A DNA stretch of 64,000 bases, taken from the NCBI GenBank assembly GCA_029565395.1, contig JAKQOG010000249.1, positions 112,597 to 176,596 of the forward strand. The letters are read 5' to 3'. The DNA is from Candidatus Hydrogenedentota bacterium. GTDB taxonomy: Bacteria; Hydrogenedentota; Hydrogenedentia; Hydrogenedentales; CAILVY01. The notes below the pieces were generated by a model. The model worked only from the letters and a program-made list of their open reading frames with translations, searched no databases and had not been told where the DNA came from. Position numbers and translations under genes: made by a program. Positions 26,755-35,673 of the stretch are shown here, one piece after another (within the stretch, counting starts at the first letter, position 1; each line of letters starts with the position of its first letter).

Positions 26755-26984
26755 CACGCAGTTATCGCTATCGATATCGCTATCGCTATCGTGTTCCCCA
26801 TTATATCTGCTTCTCCTTCTTCCACCTTATCTAATGGTTCCTATCGGCCCTATTGGTTCTCTTCTTCCAGTCTCCCAGTCCTCCCAGTCCTCCCAGTCTT
26901 CCCAGTCTTCCCAGACCTTCCAGGTCTCCCGCCGAGCCGTAAAAAAAGTACCTTGTTGATCTTATTCTAACGGCTCGGCGGGAG
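26755..26984. repeat. Minisatellites plus 15-bp inverted repeat
   Basis: 26760-26790 is a run of TATCGC-type hexamers. 26865-26925 is a polypyrimidine tract of CCCAGTCCT/CCCAGTCTT units. A perfect 15-bp inverted repeat (CTCCCGCCGAGCCGT at 26926-26940; its complement at 26970-26984) follows, with GAGCCTCGCCCTCCC just after it. No gene lies between the IS end (26729) and 27308. Confidence 0.6.
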
Positions 26985-27011
26985 CCTCGCCCTCCCATAC
27001 CGCAAGTCCCA

Positions 27012-27180
27012 AAGAATCGTCTTTCCCGCGCAGGCGGGAATCCAGGATTCACTGTATTTTTCCTCTGGATTCCCTCTCTACGGGTCCTTACAAAAAAGAC
27101 ATGCGCAATTTCACAACAAGATCAATAAATAGCGCCTCAAGCGCGTAAGAATGTGACCCAGAGAAATCGAAGCGCTACCC
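27012..27180. repeat. REP-like repeats, second locus
   Basis: TCCCGCGCAGGCGGGAATCC, continuing AGGATTC, near 27019-27051 shares its second half with the repeat at about 19494. The segment CAAGCGCGTAAGAATGTGAC through CGCTACCCTGGGTA at 27138-27175 is the inverted counterpart of 19400-19443. The order and orientation of the pieces differ between the two loci. Confidence 0.55.
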
Positions 27181-27307
27181 TGGGTAGGCGATAAAAAATT
27201 TTGGCAAAATGAGATGCGCCATCGAACAATAAAAGGGATTGCACGGCGGGTGTGGTCTAACTACAATGTCTCCAGCGGTATCGTTTCATTTTTTATCGAG
27301 GAGGAAT

Positions 27308-29206
27308 ATGAAGGAAGCACCTGCCATTCCCCGCTGGGTTTGGGTGATTATCATTGCCCTCAGCCTGGTGGAGCCTGTCACGCATGGTGTGCTTTTGTAT
27401 GGTCTTCCGGAGGGCGTCGCGCCCACGGGATTGCATATTGGCGACACCGCTTTCTTCCTCACCGCGATGCAGATTTTTCTGAACGGGTTTGAATCGCCGT
27501 ATGCGACGTGTCAGAGTCCGGCGGGATACAAAAACATCACCTATTTTGTCCTGCCGCTGGATTGGCTGTACGGCGTGCTGGGCGTATGCGCCGCGGTGCT
27601 GCATGTTCATCGGTTTATTGTGTTGGGGATCGCCAACGGCCTGGGGATGATGCTCTATTTGCTGGCGGTGTATTGGTTTCTGCGGAGCATGGCGCCACGG
27701 CGTGCGAATCTGGCGTTTGTGTTGTTTGTTTTGTGCGGGGGCGTGGCCGGGATGCTTTATATCGTCACGGGCCTCTTGGGGATGCAGGGGCTGCCCGGTT
27801 TTGAAACTTGGTTTCGCCGTTATGCGAACTATGAATTGATAGAGGGGGCTTTCCTGGCGCCGTGGCTGATGGCGCCCCGCCTCTACTACACCCTTCCGCT
27901 GGCCATCGGTTTTGCTTCGCTCACCTTGTGGCTGCGGGCCTATCGGGAACAACCCGGAAGACCGGGGTGGGGATCGCTGCTTTTGCTGTTGGCGGGAAGC
28001 TATTTGAATGCGCGCCTGGGGCCGATGTTCATGGCGGTGGCGGGTTTGTATGTGCTGATGGATACGCGTGTCCAATGGTGGAAACGCGTGGGATATGTCG
28101 CGCTCTACGCCGTGCCTGCAGTGATCACCACGAGCTTGTTGATGCTGCAACTGCGATGGAATCCGGAATCGCTGGAAAACGCGGATACGATCCTGCGGCG
28201 GTGCGCCTGGCTTGGATCGATGGCGGGCCTTCTGGTTTGGCGGTTGGTTGTGTTGCCGTATGCCGCGCGGCCCGGCTGGCGGGATCTGTCCTGGCTCTGG
28301 CGATGCGTGGCGGGCATGGCCTTGGGGTATCTCGCCGCGTTTGCGGTGCTGTACGTAGGGTACCAGAAGTATAAGGGCACGTTGTGGGCCGGTGGTGATG
28401 TGATGGCGGCAGTGGCGGTTTCTGATTGGGCACTGCTGGGCCTTGTGCCGGGCGTGATCGTTTCCTGGTGGCTTAGACCGAAAGCAGCGGCGTGTCCGGA
28501 GGCTTCGGAGGCCGAAGAGCTAAAAGCGCAGACACCGCTCGGATGGTTTTGGTTGTGGTTCTTGCTATTTCTGGCGGTGGCGGTTTCCGCGTTTGGGCAA
28601 GGGAGGTTTCTGAGTTTGACCCCCGAGCGGATGATGGCATTGATGGGTGTTCCCTTAGCCGTGCTTTCCGCGGAAGGGCTGAGCCGCATGCCCAGGATGT
28701 TTTCAAGGGGGATGCTGGGCGTGCTGGTAGTGAGCGGGCTATGTTCGATGCTGGTGGCGGTCCTTTGCTTTCAAGGGCCGCTGTTTCACCGGTTTCAGGG
28801 ACCCTTCTCATGGGCGCACAGCGAGATCATGTCGCCGGTGGATGCGCGCCTCATGGAAAAGATCGATCAGGGCACGGTATTGGCCCCGGACTGGAGATCC
28901 CCGTTGTTTGGCGATTTCATCGTGCATAACCGTCCGGGGACCCGCACCATCTATGGTTTGGGGAGCCTGGACTATGGCGGGGTTCACATACGATCCTTGA
29001 GCAGAAATGTTCAGCGGTTTTTTACCGCCACGTCAAACGATTGGGAGCGCCAACAGTTTGTACGGAACTGGTGCGTGGACTATGTGTATTGTCCACAGAC
29101 CGAACCGGTGGCTCCGGAGGCGCTCCGGCAATTGCGAGAAGCAACATGGCTGCGCGAAGTGGCGAGCGAAGATCGCGCGGCCTTGTTTGAAGTGCTGAAG
29201 AACTAG
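27308..29206 (+). CDS. Polytopic membrane protein, paralogue 2 of 3
   Basis: 632 aa. The start is well supported: GAGGAGGAAT lies just before the ATG at 27308. It is the closest relative of the protein at 22794-24701 (shared HIGDTAFFLTAMQIFLNGFE, SPYATCQSP, GLPGFETWFRRYANYELIEG, PRLYYTLPLAIGFASLTLWL, WCVDYVYCPQTEPV). About twelve membrane spans and a C-terminal soluble domain are present. The two genes were probably adjacent before the IS1634-type insertion. Function is unknown; GT-C-like architecture is inferred. Confidence 0.75.
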   Translation: MKEAPAIPRWVWVIIIALSLVEPVTHGVLLYGLPEGVAPTGLHIGDTAFFLTAMQIFLNGFESPYATCQSPAGYKNITYFVLPLDWLYGVLGVCAAVLHVHRFIVLGIANGLGMMLYLLAVYWFLRSMAPRRANLAFVLFVLCGGVAGMLYIVTGLLGMQGLPGFETWFRRYANYELIEGAFLAPWLMAPRLYYTLPLAIGFASLTLWLRAYREQPGRPGWGSLLLLLAGSYLNARLGPMFMAVAGLYVLMDTRVQWWKRVGYVALYAVPAVITTSLLMLQLRWNPESLENADTILRRCAWLGSMAGLLVWRLVVLPYAARPGWRDLSWLWRCVAGMALGYLAAFAVLYVGYQKYKGTLWAGGDVMAAVAVSDWALLGLVPGVIVSWWLRPKAAACPEASEAEELKAQTPLGWFWLWFLLFLAVAVSAFGQGRFLSLTPERMMALMGVPLAVLSAEGLSRMPRMFSRGMLGVLVVSGLCSMLVAVLCFQGPLFHRFQGPFSWAHSEIMSPVDARLMEKIDQGTVLAPDWRSPLFGDFIVHNRPGTRTIYGLGSLDYGGVHIRSLSRNVQRFFTATSNDWERQQFVRNWCVDYVYCPQTEPVAPEALRQLREATWLREVASEDRAALFEVLKN

Positions 29207-29363
29207 CGAGTTTTAACCAGTGATACATTCGAATACGATTTGTTTAATCAGAGAAAAAATTCCGCTTTTCGTTGCCCCTTTTTCTTTCTCGTGAAACGAA
29301 AGAGGGAACAATAAAAATATCAAAGGTCCCAGAGAATAAATAACCAATAGTGAATGCACCACA

Positions 29364-31217
29364 ATGAAAACATGGATGGTGGTCATAGTTATCGGGGTAT
29401 TGGCGGCGGTGGAGCCGCTTACCCACCTGTGGATAATGAAGTGTGCGCCGGGGGGCGCGGTTCCCACGGGGATGCATACCGGCGATAGCGGGCATCATCT
29501 CCTAAGTCTGCGTGCTCTGGCGGCGGATTTCTATTCTCCGTTTGCCACGTGCCAGTCACCGTATGGCCCGAAATATTTCGGGTATTTTGCCACGCCCTTT
29601 TTCCTGGTGTATGCCGCGATGGGCGCAATAGGCCGATTGTTCCACGCAAACGAGTGTATTTTTCTCGGCGTATTGAATGGCATGGGCGGAGCAATGTTTC
29701 TTGCGGCAGCGTTTGTATTGTTTGGCCAGATCATCCCACAACAACGGCACCGGGTGTTTTTTATTTTTGCCCTTGGCGGCGGATTGGGCGGCCTCGCCTA
29801 TCTGATCACGGGGATGGCTGGACTTCATGCGCATCCAGCATTCGAACAGGATTTCATGCGCGTTGCCTGGTATGAGTTGATCGAGGGCCAGCACCTGTCG
29901 CCGTTGTTATTAATACCGCGATTCTACTATACCGTTCCCATGGCATTGGGTTTTGGCGCTCTGGCGGCCTATCTTTTTGCGGATCGTTCGGATAGCGTGC
30001 GTGCCTTGGCGTTTTCTGGCTTGTTACTGATGTGCGCCACGTTCATTAATACGCGTCTTGGGCCGATGCTTTGGCTGGTGGCGGCACTATATGGGATGAC
30101 GGCATCGGAACGTCCGCTTGCTTCCCGTGTGAAGGCATTGCTTGTGCTTGCTGTTTCGGTGGGCGCGGGCGGCTGTGGCGCATGGCTGGTGTTACGCGTG
30201 CATCCGGTGTACACGCACAATGTCGCACAGGTGACGCAACAGGTGATCCGGCTATTGCCGTTAATCAGCGCCACGGTGTTCTTATGGGTGGCGGCGGGCC
30301 CCGCCATGCTTCCTTCTCTTTCCGCATTGCCGAAAGCATGGCGGTTCTTGGCGTGCGCGGTGCTGGGCTATCTGGCGGTCTATGGCATTTTGTATATCGG
30401 GTATCAGGCCTACTATGGGAATTGGCTGCACGGCGGAGATACCAGCGCCGCAGCCTGGGCATCGTATCCCGCGCTTATCGGTTTATTGCCGGGGTTGATT
30501 GCGGGCCATTATGGTTCGTGGCCTCAAAAGGAAAAACAAAAGGAAAAAGCAGGCTGGGTGGTGCTGTGGCTGGTGGTGTTTCTGGCAGCGGGGGTGTCGG
30601 CATTCGGCGGGGGATATCTGCGTTTGTCCCCGGAACGATGCGTGGTGATGGTGGGGCCGCCGCTGGCTGTACTTGCGGCCATGGGGCTTTCCCGAATGCG
30701 CCCGAACATCGCGCGTGTCCTCTTCGGGGTGATTCTGACATGCGGCGTGTTGTCATTGTCGGTGGCCTCCTTGGTATTTCAGGGACCGCTGGGGCATACG
30801 CCAGGGAAAGGCCCGTTTGCGTATCTGCATTACGAATACATGACGCAAGAAGACGATGTATTGTTGAAGCAATTGCCGCAGGGCACGGTGGCGGTTCCCT
30901 TATGGTCACCAATTGCGTTTGGGGAAATCACTGCGCTGCGGACGGGCATGCATGTGTTGGGCGGGCCGGGCGCAATGAATCTGGGGGATCGTCCGTTTGG
31001 CGAAGTGGAGGGTGCGGTGAGCCGCTTTTTTGCGGCAACTGCGGAGGATGCGTTCCGGCGCGCATTCGTGAAAACCTGGTGCGTGGACTATGTGTATTGT
31101 CCGGATACATGTCCGGTGGATGAAGCGGTCATCGAACAGTTGCGCAGCGCGCCGTGGCTTCATGAAATCGCACAGGCAGGCAAGGGGCATGTGTTTCAAG
31201 TGATTCGACAGGAGTAA
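29364..31217 (+). CDS. Polytopic membrane protein, paralogue 3 of 3
   Basis: 617 aa; the ATG at 29364 gives a first membrane span immediately (MKTWMVVIVIGVLAAVEPLT). It is more diverged than paralogues 1 and 2 but keeps SPFATCQSP, MHTGDSGHHLLSLRA in place of HIGDTAFFLT, VAWYELIEGQHLSPLLLIPR, FYYTVPMALGFG, and the end WCVDYVYCPDTCPVDEAVIE. The shared Cys pair in WCVDYVYCP is notable. The product is an inner-membrane protein of unknown substrate. The next gene follows by 3 nt, so the DUF4434 protein is probably cotranscribed with it. Confidence 0.75.
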   Translation: MKTWMVVIVIGVLAAVEPLTHLWIMKCAPGGAVPTGMHTGDSGHHLLSLRALAADFYSPFATCQSPYGPKYFGYFATPFFLVYAAMGAIGRLFHANECIFLGVLNGMGGAMFLAAAFVLFGQIIPQQRHRVFFIFALGGGLGGLAYLITGMAGLHAHPAFEQDFMRVAWYELIEGQHLSPLLLIPRFYYTVPMALGFGALAAYLFADRSDSVRALAFSGLLLMCATFINTRLGPMLWLVAALYGMTASERPLASRVKALLVLAVSVGAGGCGAWLVLRVHPVYTHNVAQVTQQVIRLLPLISATVFLWVAAGPAMLPSLSALPKAWRFLACAVLGYLAVYGILYIGYQAYYGNWLHGGDTSAAAWASYPALIGLLPGLIAGHYGSWPQKEKQKEKAGWVVLWLVVFLAAGVSAFGGGYLRLSPERCVVMVGPPLAVLAAMGLSRMRPNIARVLFGVILTCGVLSLSVASLVFQGPLGHTPGKGPFAYLHYEYMTQEDDVLLKQLPQGTVAVPLWSPIAFGEITALRTGMHVLGGPGAMNLGDRPFGEVEGAVSRFFAATAEDAFRRAFVKTWCVDYVYCPDTCPVDEAVIEQLRSAPWLHEIAQAGKGHVFQVIRQE

Positions 31218-31220
31218 GAC

Positions 31221-32330
31221 ATGCACGTGAAAAAGGCGACTATTTTTTATGGGGCGGCGATGCTCACGGCACTTGTATGTGTCCCATTGATTTCAGACGC
31301 GGCTTCCCCCAAGACGCCGCCCCTGATTCGAGGCACGCTCTGGTATATCGTGCAGGCGCAATCCACGGATTGGACCCAGGAACGGCTGGAACAGACGGTG
31401 GAGGCGCAAAAGGCCGTGGGATTTGACGTGCTGTGGGTGTTGAATACGCCGGACTTGGTGCGCAAAGCGGAGGCGTCCGGCGCCTTGGATATTGTGGAGA
31501 CGGTGTATGCGCTGGCGGATGCGCGCGGGATGCATGTGATTGCGGATTTGCCGGTGGGCGGGTGGTATGGCAAGGCGGCGGCCGAGGCGATGATCACGGA
31601 GTTGAGCGGATATGCCGGGAAGTTTCATGCGCGGTATGGGAAGCATAGTTCGTTTTATGGCTGGTATTTGAATCATGAGATCAACCCCATTGCGCCGGAA
31701 GATGCGGAACAGTCGGCATTCTGGCGAAACGTGTGGAGAACCGTGACGGAAACTTGTCATACGATCGCGCCGGGTTCCGTCGTGACGATATCGCCGTTCT
31801 TTTTGTTGGATGAGCCGCGCCGCCGGGGGTTCATCTATTTGACGCCGCAGCAGTATGCGGATTGGTGGGGGAAAACGCTTTCGGAAACGGGCATCGATAT
31901 TCTCATGTTGCAAGATTCCGGGGAGCATTTGTCCTTTCTCACCCTGGCGCAGCGCGAGCCGTTTTGGACGGCGGTGGCGGAGGCCTGTCACACGGCGGGG
32001 GCGCAGTTTTGGTTAAATGTAGAGTCGGGCGAAGCGGACGTGCCCGATTGGGAGACCTATCTTACGCTCGAAGCGGAGAAAAAGGTTCCGTGGCGGTTCA
32101 CCCCGATGGACTGGCTTCGGGAAAAGCTGGAATTGGCGTCAAAATACGCGGACAGCATCATCAATTGGGGCTATTTCCCTTACATGGATCCGCACCCTTT
32201 GCACGCTTCCACCAACCAGGAATCAGATAGGTCCTATAGGTCCTATAGGTCCTATTTTGAGAAAATCAGGCAAGCCGGCGGCGCGGCATTACCGGAATTG
32301 CCCGCGGGGAAGCGCCCAACCAGGCAATAA
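31221..32330 (+). CDS. Secreted DUF4434-like TIM-barrel protein
   Basis: 369 aa with an N-terminal signal peptide ending near SDAA. The body resembles DUF4434 (GH-like TIM barrel): GTLWYIVQAQSTDWTQERLE, GMHVIADLPVGGWYG, HSSFYGWYLNHEINPI, ISPFF, GIDILMLQDSGEH and WLNVESGEAD. Acidic residues in YLNHEIN and NVESGE are candidate catalytic sites. DUF4434 proteins often sit with sugar metabolism genes and are presumed glycosidases or sugar-binding proteins. The C-terminal tail SDRSYRSYRSYFEK is encoded by tandem ATAGGTCCT units, so a minisatellite has extended the reading frame. It starts 3 nt after paralogue 3. Confidence 0.75.
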   Translation: MHVKKATIFYGAAMLTALVCVPLISDAASPKTPPLIRGTLWYIVQAQSTDWTQERLEQTVEAQKAVGFDVLWVLNTPDLVRKAEASGALDIVETVYALADARGMHVIADLPVGGWYGKAAAEAMITELSGYAGKFHARYGKHSSFYGWYLNHEINPIAPEDAEQSAFWRNVWRTVTETCHTIAPGSVVTISPFFLLDEPRRRGFIYLTPQQYADWWGKTLSETGIDILMLQDSGEHLSFLTLAQREPFWTAVAEACHTAGAQFWLNVESGEADVPDWETYLTLEAEKKVPWRFTPMDWLREKLELASKYADSIINWGYFPYMDPHPLHASTNQESDRSYRSYRSYFEKIRQAGGAALPELPAGKRPTRQ

Positions 32331-32363
32331 AAAACCCGGCGTCGGCAAGGCTGCCAGCGCCGG
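32325..32363 (-). terminator. Rho-independent terminator (minus strand)
   Basis: On the minus strand an imperfect 12-bp GC-rich stem (arms 32336-32347 and 32352-32363) is followed by GGGTTTTTTATT. It ends the small gene at 32388-32579 and lies against the 3' end of the DUF4434 gene. Confidence 0.7.
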
Positions 32364-32387
32364 AGATACAGGCCCTATGTCAACGCG

Positions 32388-32579
32388 TTATACAGTCAGT
32401 GCCTCCCCGGGTGCGTAATCCAGGCTTTTGTGGTAGTTGCGGATCTCCTCAAACGCTTCCGCGGCACACGTCGGACAATACCCGTGGCTGATCCGTTCGT
32501 GCATGTCGCGGGGCGGTTCATAGGCGGTCCACTTGGCGCCTTTCCGCACTCTTCCGCATACACAACATTGAACTAACAT
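32388..32579 (-). CDS. Small Cys4 (zinc-ribbon-like) protein
   Basis: 63 aa. Two Cys pairs, CCVCG at the start and YCPTC after ISHG, form a likely zinc site. The order 'CxxCGRVR...W......ISHGYCPTCAAEAFEEI' is a common bacterial mini-domain often found near PAS or response-regulator proteins, where its role is unknown. A terminator follows immediately. Confidence 0.7.
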   Translation of the reverse strand: MLVQCCVCGRVRKGAKWTAYEPPRDMHERISHGYCPTCAAEAFEEIRNYHKSLDYAPGEALTV

Positions 32580-32823
32580 ATTCTACCTGCCTTTCTGCTT
32601 GTGCCACTGCGTACAGTCCACATAAATTAAGTAGCATCAAGCATGCCAAGCGTCCTTCCCTGCGGCCTGGCTCGATTCAACTGCTTACTTCGCATTGAAT
32701 TATACCATTTGTGCGGGAAAAAGGTTGACAAGCAAGCTCCAAATTGGAACATCCGTGCGGGAAATTTGTGCCTCAATTAGGGCGGATTTTGCCCTTTTTG
32801 GGCACTTCTGAAACGAACGTTCT

Positions 32824-32946
32824 ATTATTTGGGAAATACATCTTCTCATACGCATACTGGAGACAGGGCAAATTCCCGGCATTTTTCGGCCAAACCGTTG
32901 TCTTTTACGTTGCCCGGACAAGAAAACGGGCTATTTTGCACGTGCC
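32824..32946. repeat. 125-bp MITE-like dispersed repeat, copy 2
   Basis: It aligns over its length with the copies at 5808 and 60653 (GGGCAAATTCCCGGCATTT, GGCCAAACCGTTGTC, CGGGCTATTTTGCACGTGCC). The left end is diverged (ATTATTTGGGAAATA) but still recognisable. Its right end runs 16 bases into the 3' end of the gene at 32931-33635. The remaining part of the gap 32580-32823 shows no clear feature. Confidence 0.5.
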
Positions 32947-33635
32947 TCTTTTTTCCCCCAGAGCCGGAGGTCTTTGAAATTAGCGGTATCGTCGAAGGAG
33001 CCGAGGCCGATTTTCCCGGAGAGGAAGGTTTTATTTTCCGCGGCCATGATAGGCTTTTCCATGTTGTCGAAGAACACTTTTATGACACCGGTGTCTGTTT
33101 TCCGTTCGATCCGGACGGTATGGTAGGCCGTGCCCCAATCGGTGCCATCGGTCCGTTCTTTGGCAATGGAGACGCGTGGGGCATCGTTCACCAGGAAGAT
33201 GGAGTTTGCATGCTCGTCGGCTTTGGTGGCGATGTGGGCGTAGTAGAAGTGCGACGGGCCGGCATATCCGAAGAACAGGCACCCGTCCCGATGCCCATAT
33301 TCGCGCCCGGTCTGTTTGATTTTCACTTCGAGGATGAAATCGCTCACCTCGATGTCGTTGAGCAGGGAGATATTCTTGGGCGAACGCACTTTGGGCTCGT
33401 ATTTGCTGGCGCCAAACAACGAGTAGACGTGCGCGCCGTCTTCTTCGGTCACTTTCCATGCGCTGGCATCCGTCGGCGTCCACCGGGCCGAGTCGGCCGC
33501 AAAGTTTGACTCATAGAGCAGTGGCAATCCTTGAAGTTCCTTAGGTACTGCGGTTTCCTCCCCGGATGCCGCCCATCCGCCAGCAACCAGCATGGATACG
33601 AAGATCAACCCGGCGATAATGCCTTTTTTTGACAT
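32931..33635 (-). CDS. Secreted DUF1080/LamG-like carbohydrate-associated protein
   Basis: 234 aa with a signal peptide (GIIAGLIFVSMLVAGGWAA). The rest is a concanavalin-like beta-sandwich: LLYESNFAADSARWTPTD, DFILEVKIKQTG, DGCLFFGYAGPSHFYYAHIA, HTVRIERKTDTGVIKVFFDN and GKIGLGSFDDTANFKDLRLW. This matches the DUF1080-type lectin/3-keto-disaccharide hydrolase fold, with no catalytic site assigned. The last codons and stop lie inside the 125-bp repeat, so the C-terminus was probably reshaped by that insertion. Confidence 0.75.
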   Translation of the reverse strand: MSKKGIIAGLIFVSMLVAGGWAASGEETAVPKELQGLPLLYESNFAADSARWTPTDASAWKVTEEDGAHVYSLFGASKYEPKVRSPKNISLLNDIEVSDFILEVKIKQTGREYGHRDGCLFFGYAGPSHFYYAHIATKADEHANSIFLVNDAPRVSIAKERTDGTDWGTAYHTVRIERKTDTGVIKVFFDNMEKPIMAAENKTFLSGKIGLGSFDDTANFKDLRLWGKKEARAK

Positions 33636-33802
33636 GGTTCTTATCCTTATATCGTGCTACCTAATGGTGTTTTCCGTGTTTGCCCATATAGTGTACAAAA
33701 ATACATTATTACACGTCCAATGGTTTCGCGCAGGATTTGAGCACGATTGTCCGCAGGGGCCTGATGACACTGCTGCCAGGCATTCTTGGATGTGAAAAGG
33801 TC

Positions 33803-33838
33803 AAAGGGGACTTTTTACATAAAGGGGACTCTTCACAT
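33803..33838. repeat. Two 18-bp tandem units upstream of the DUF1080 gene
   Basis: AAAGGGGACTTTTTACAT is followed directly by AAAGGGGACTCTTCACAT (16 of 18 identical). The gap 33636-33939 between divergent secreted-protein genes shows nothing else clear. Confidence 0.5.
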
Positions 33839-33939
33839 TGACGCGGGAATGCCGTATGGCTACAATAAGCGGCTACCATGCCCGGAACGGGTTTGGAACA
33901 ATTCCTGACAGGTTTATTTCATCAACTGGAGAAACGGCC

Positions 33940-34809
33940 ATGAATCGGAAATCCTGTTTGTTCGCTTTCTGTGCATTGTGCATCCTCACGATCGGTTGCA
34001 GCGTCTATGCCGAATTTGACACGCCGGTGATCAAAGAATGGACGGTGCGTGAAAAGAACGACAAGGGAAAAATGGACGATGTGAAATACATGTCCATAGA
34101 CGGGATCAACGTCCATGAAACCGATCCCGCCAAGCAGCCCCAGCCCACGGTTATCACGCCCGGCACGGAAAGCACCCCGGATCAATCTGGTCAGGCGCCC
34201 TCGGATGCCATTGTGCTTTTTGACGGAAAGGATCTGTCCAACTGGACGTCCACCAATGAGAAAGAAGCCACCAAATGGGTGGTGAAGGACGGCGCGATGA
34301 TGCCCACGCCGAAATCGGGCATGATCCGGTCCAAACAGGAATTCGGCTCGTGCCAATTGCACATTGAATGGGCCACGCCGAAAGAAGTCAGCGGCGAAGG
34401 ACAAGGCCGGGGGAACAGCGGTGTGTTCCTGATGGGAAAATATGAGATTCAGGTGCTCGATTCGTATCAGAACACCACCTATCCCGACGGGCAGGCCGGC
34501 GCTATTTATGGACGCAACGTGCCCCTCGTCAATGCCAGCCGGAAACCTGGTGAATGGCAATCCTATGATGTCGTTTTCCACCGTCCCGTTTTTCAGGACG
34601 GCAAAGTCGTCAAGCGCGCCACCTTCACTGTTTTCCATAATGGCGTGCTTATCCAGGATCACATTGAATTGACCGGCGGCTGCGGATGGATGGGCCCCCA
34701 TTGTGTCACGGGCTATGAACCCCATGGCGACAAAGGTCCCATTGAGCTCCAGGACCACGGCAACCCCGTGATTTTCAGAAACATCTGGGTCCGGGAATTA
34801 AAAGACTGA
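33940..34809 (+). CDS. Secreted DUF1080 (3-keto-disaccharide hydrolase family) protein
   Basis: 289 aa from the ATG at 33940, which has GGAGA upstream and a signal peptide behind it (LFAFCALCILTIGCSVYA). The canonical DUF1080 signatures are present: AIVLFDGKDLSNWTS, WVVKDGAMMPTP, GNSGVFLMGKYEIQVLDSY, GQAGAIYGRNVPLVNASRKP, GEWQSYDVVFHRPVF, GPIELQDHGNPVIFRNIWVR. Family members hydrolyse 3-keto-glycosides or bind sugars and are abundant in Planctomycetes-like genomes. A 50-residue Pro/Thr-rich spacer precedes the domain. Confidence 0.9.
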   Translation: MNRKSCLFAFCALCILTIGCSVYAEFDTPVIKEWTVREKNDKGKMDDVKYMSIDGINVHETDPAKQPQPTVITPGTESTPDQSGQAPSDAIVLFDGKDLSNWTSTNEKEATKWVVKDGAMMPTPKSGMIRSKQEFGSCQLHIEWATPKEVSGEGQGRGNSGVFLMGKYEIQVLDSYQNTTYPDGQAGAIYGRNVPLVNASRKPGEWQSYDVVFHRPVFQDGKVVKRATFTVFHNGVLIQDHIELTGGCGWMGPHCVTGYEPHGDKGPIELQDHGNPVIFRNIWVRELKD

Positions 34810-34855
34810 TCGCCGTTTGTGAAGACGGGTGAAATGAGGTGGAGCCTGCCAAGGT

Positions 34856-35569
34856 TCAGCGCAGCACCCGTTCGAGCACGGAAGAAACGGCCTTATCACC
34901 GAGCAAGGATCCTTTGTCCAGTTTCAGGGTTTGGCCCATGCCGAATTGCAGGACGGATTCCGCCACTTTCCGCCCAAACAATTTGGACATTACATGATTG
35001 GCGAGGGGACCTCCTAAATCGAACGAAACCTCTTCGATTTTCGCCTCCGCCTTCCGCGATTCCGGGATCACCCGGATGTCGTATCCACGCTCTTTGCACT
35101 CAAAGTTGAGCGGCAACACACCGTTCTTAAAACTGCATTTCACCGGGAACTTGCCCAGTGGTGTTTTCGCTTCCACGGACGCGGTCACCCGGGAGAATTG
35201 CAGAAGTGAAGGAATTGCCGGACGTTCCTCCTGCCATTTCGGCGTGGTGTCATAGCTCAACTGCAAATCCGCCAGTTTGATCGATTTTAAATCCAGTTGG
35301 ATGTTCGCTTTGGCCAATTCCTGGATATTTTCGGCGGGTATTGCCTGCGCCATTTTCGGAAGATCCACCGACATCCCTCCCACCGCCGTCGCCACGCAAA
35401 ACAGTTTAATAAGGTCCAATTGCTGCCGGATGCTTTCCATTTGCGGTTCCCAGCCCTGAACATTTCGTTCTGGCGGGGAGGCGGTATCACCCTCCGATTC
35501 CCCATAACAGGGCAGGGAAATCAGCATGGCCAACACGAAAGCGATCTTTTGACATCGTTTTTTTATCAT
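34856..35569 (-). CDS. Secreted protein of unknown function
   Basis: 237 aa with a signal peptide (IAFVLAMLISLPCYGESEG). The mature part begins with a helical stretch (QMESIRQQLDLIKLFCVATA) and continues with a beta-rich domain (LQLSYDTTPKW, VTASVEAKTPLGKFPVKCSF, YDIRVIPESRKAEAKIEEVS). No family was recognised. It converges with the DUF1080 gene. Confidence 0.6.
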   Translation of the reverse strand: MIKKRCQKIAFVLAMLISLPCYGESEGDTASPPERNVQGWEPQMESIRQQLDLIKLFCVATAVGGMSVDLPKMAQAIPAENIQELAKANIQLDLKSIKLADLQLSYDTTPKWQEERPAIPSLLQFSRVTASVEAKTPLGKFPVKCSFKNGVLPLNFECKERGYDIRVIPESRKAEAKIEEVSFDLGGPLANHVMSKLFGRKVAESVLQFGMGQTLKLDKGSLLGDKAVSSVLERVLR

Positions 35570-35673
35570 ATCTTGCCCGTCCTGCTATGCAATAAAACAA
35601 CGTGTAACTGTTTATATTGCCAATATACGCATTTAGTTCCGCCCGATTAGACGAATCGTGGGAAGGATTGTTC

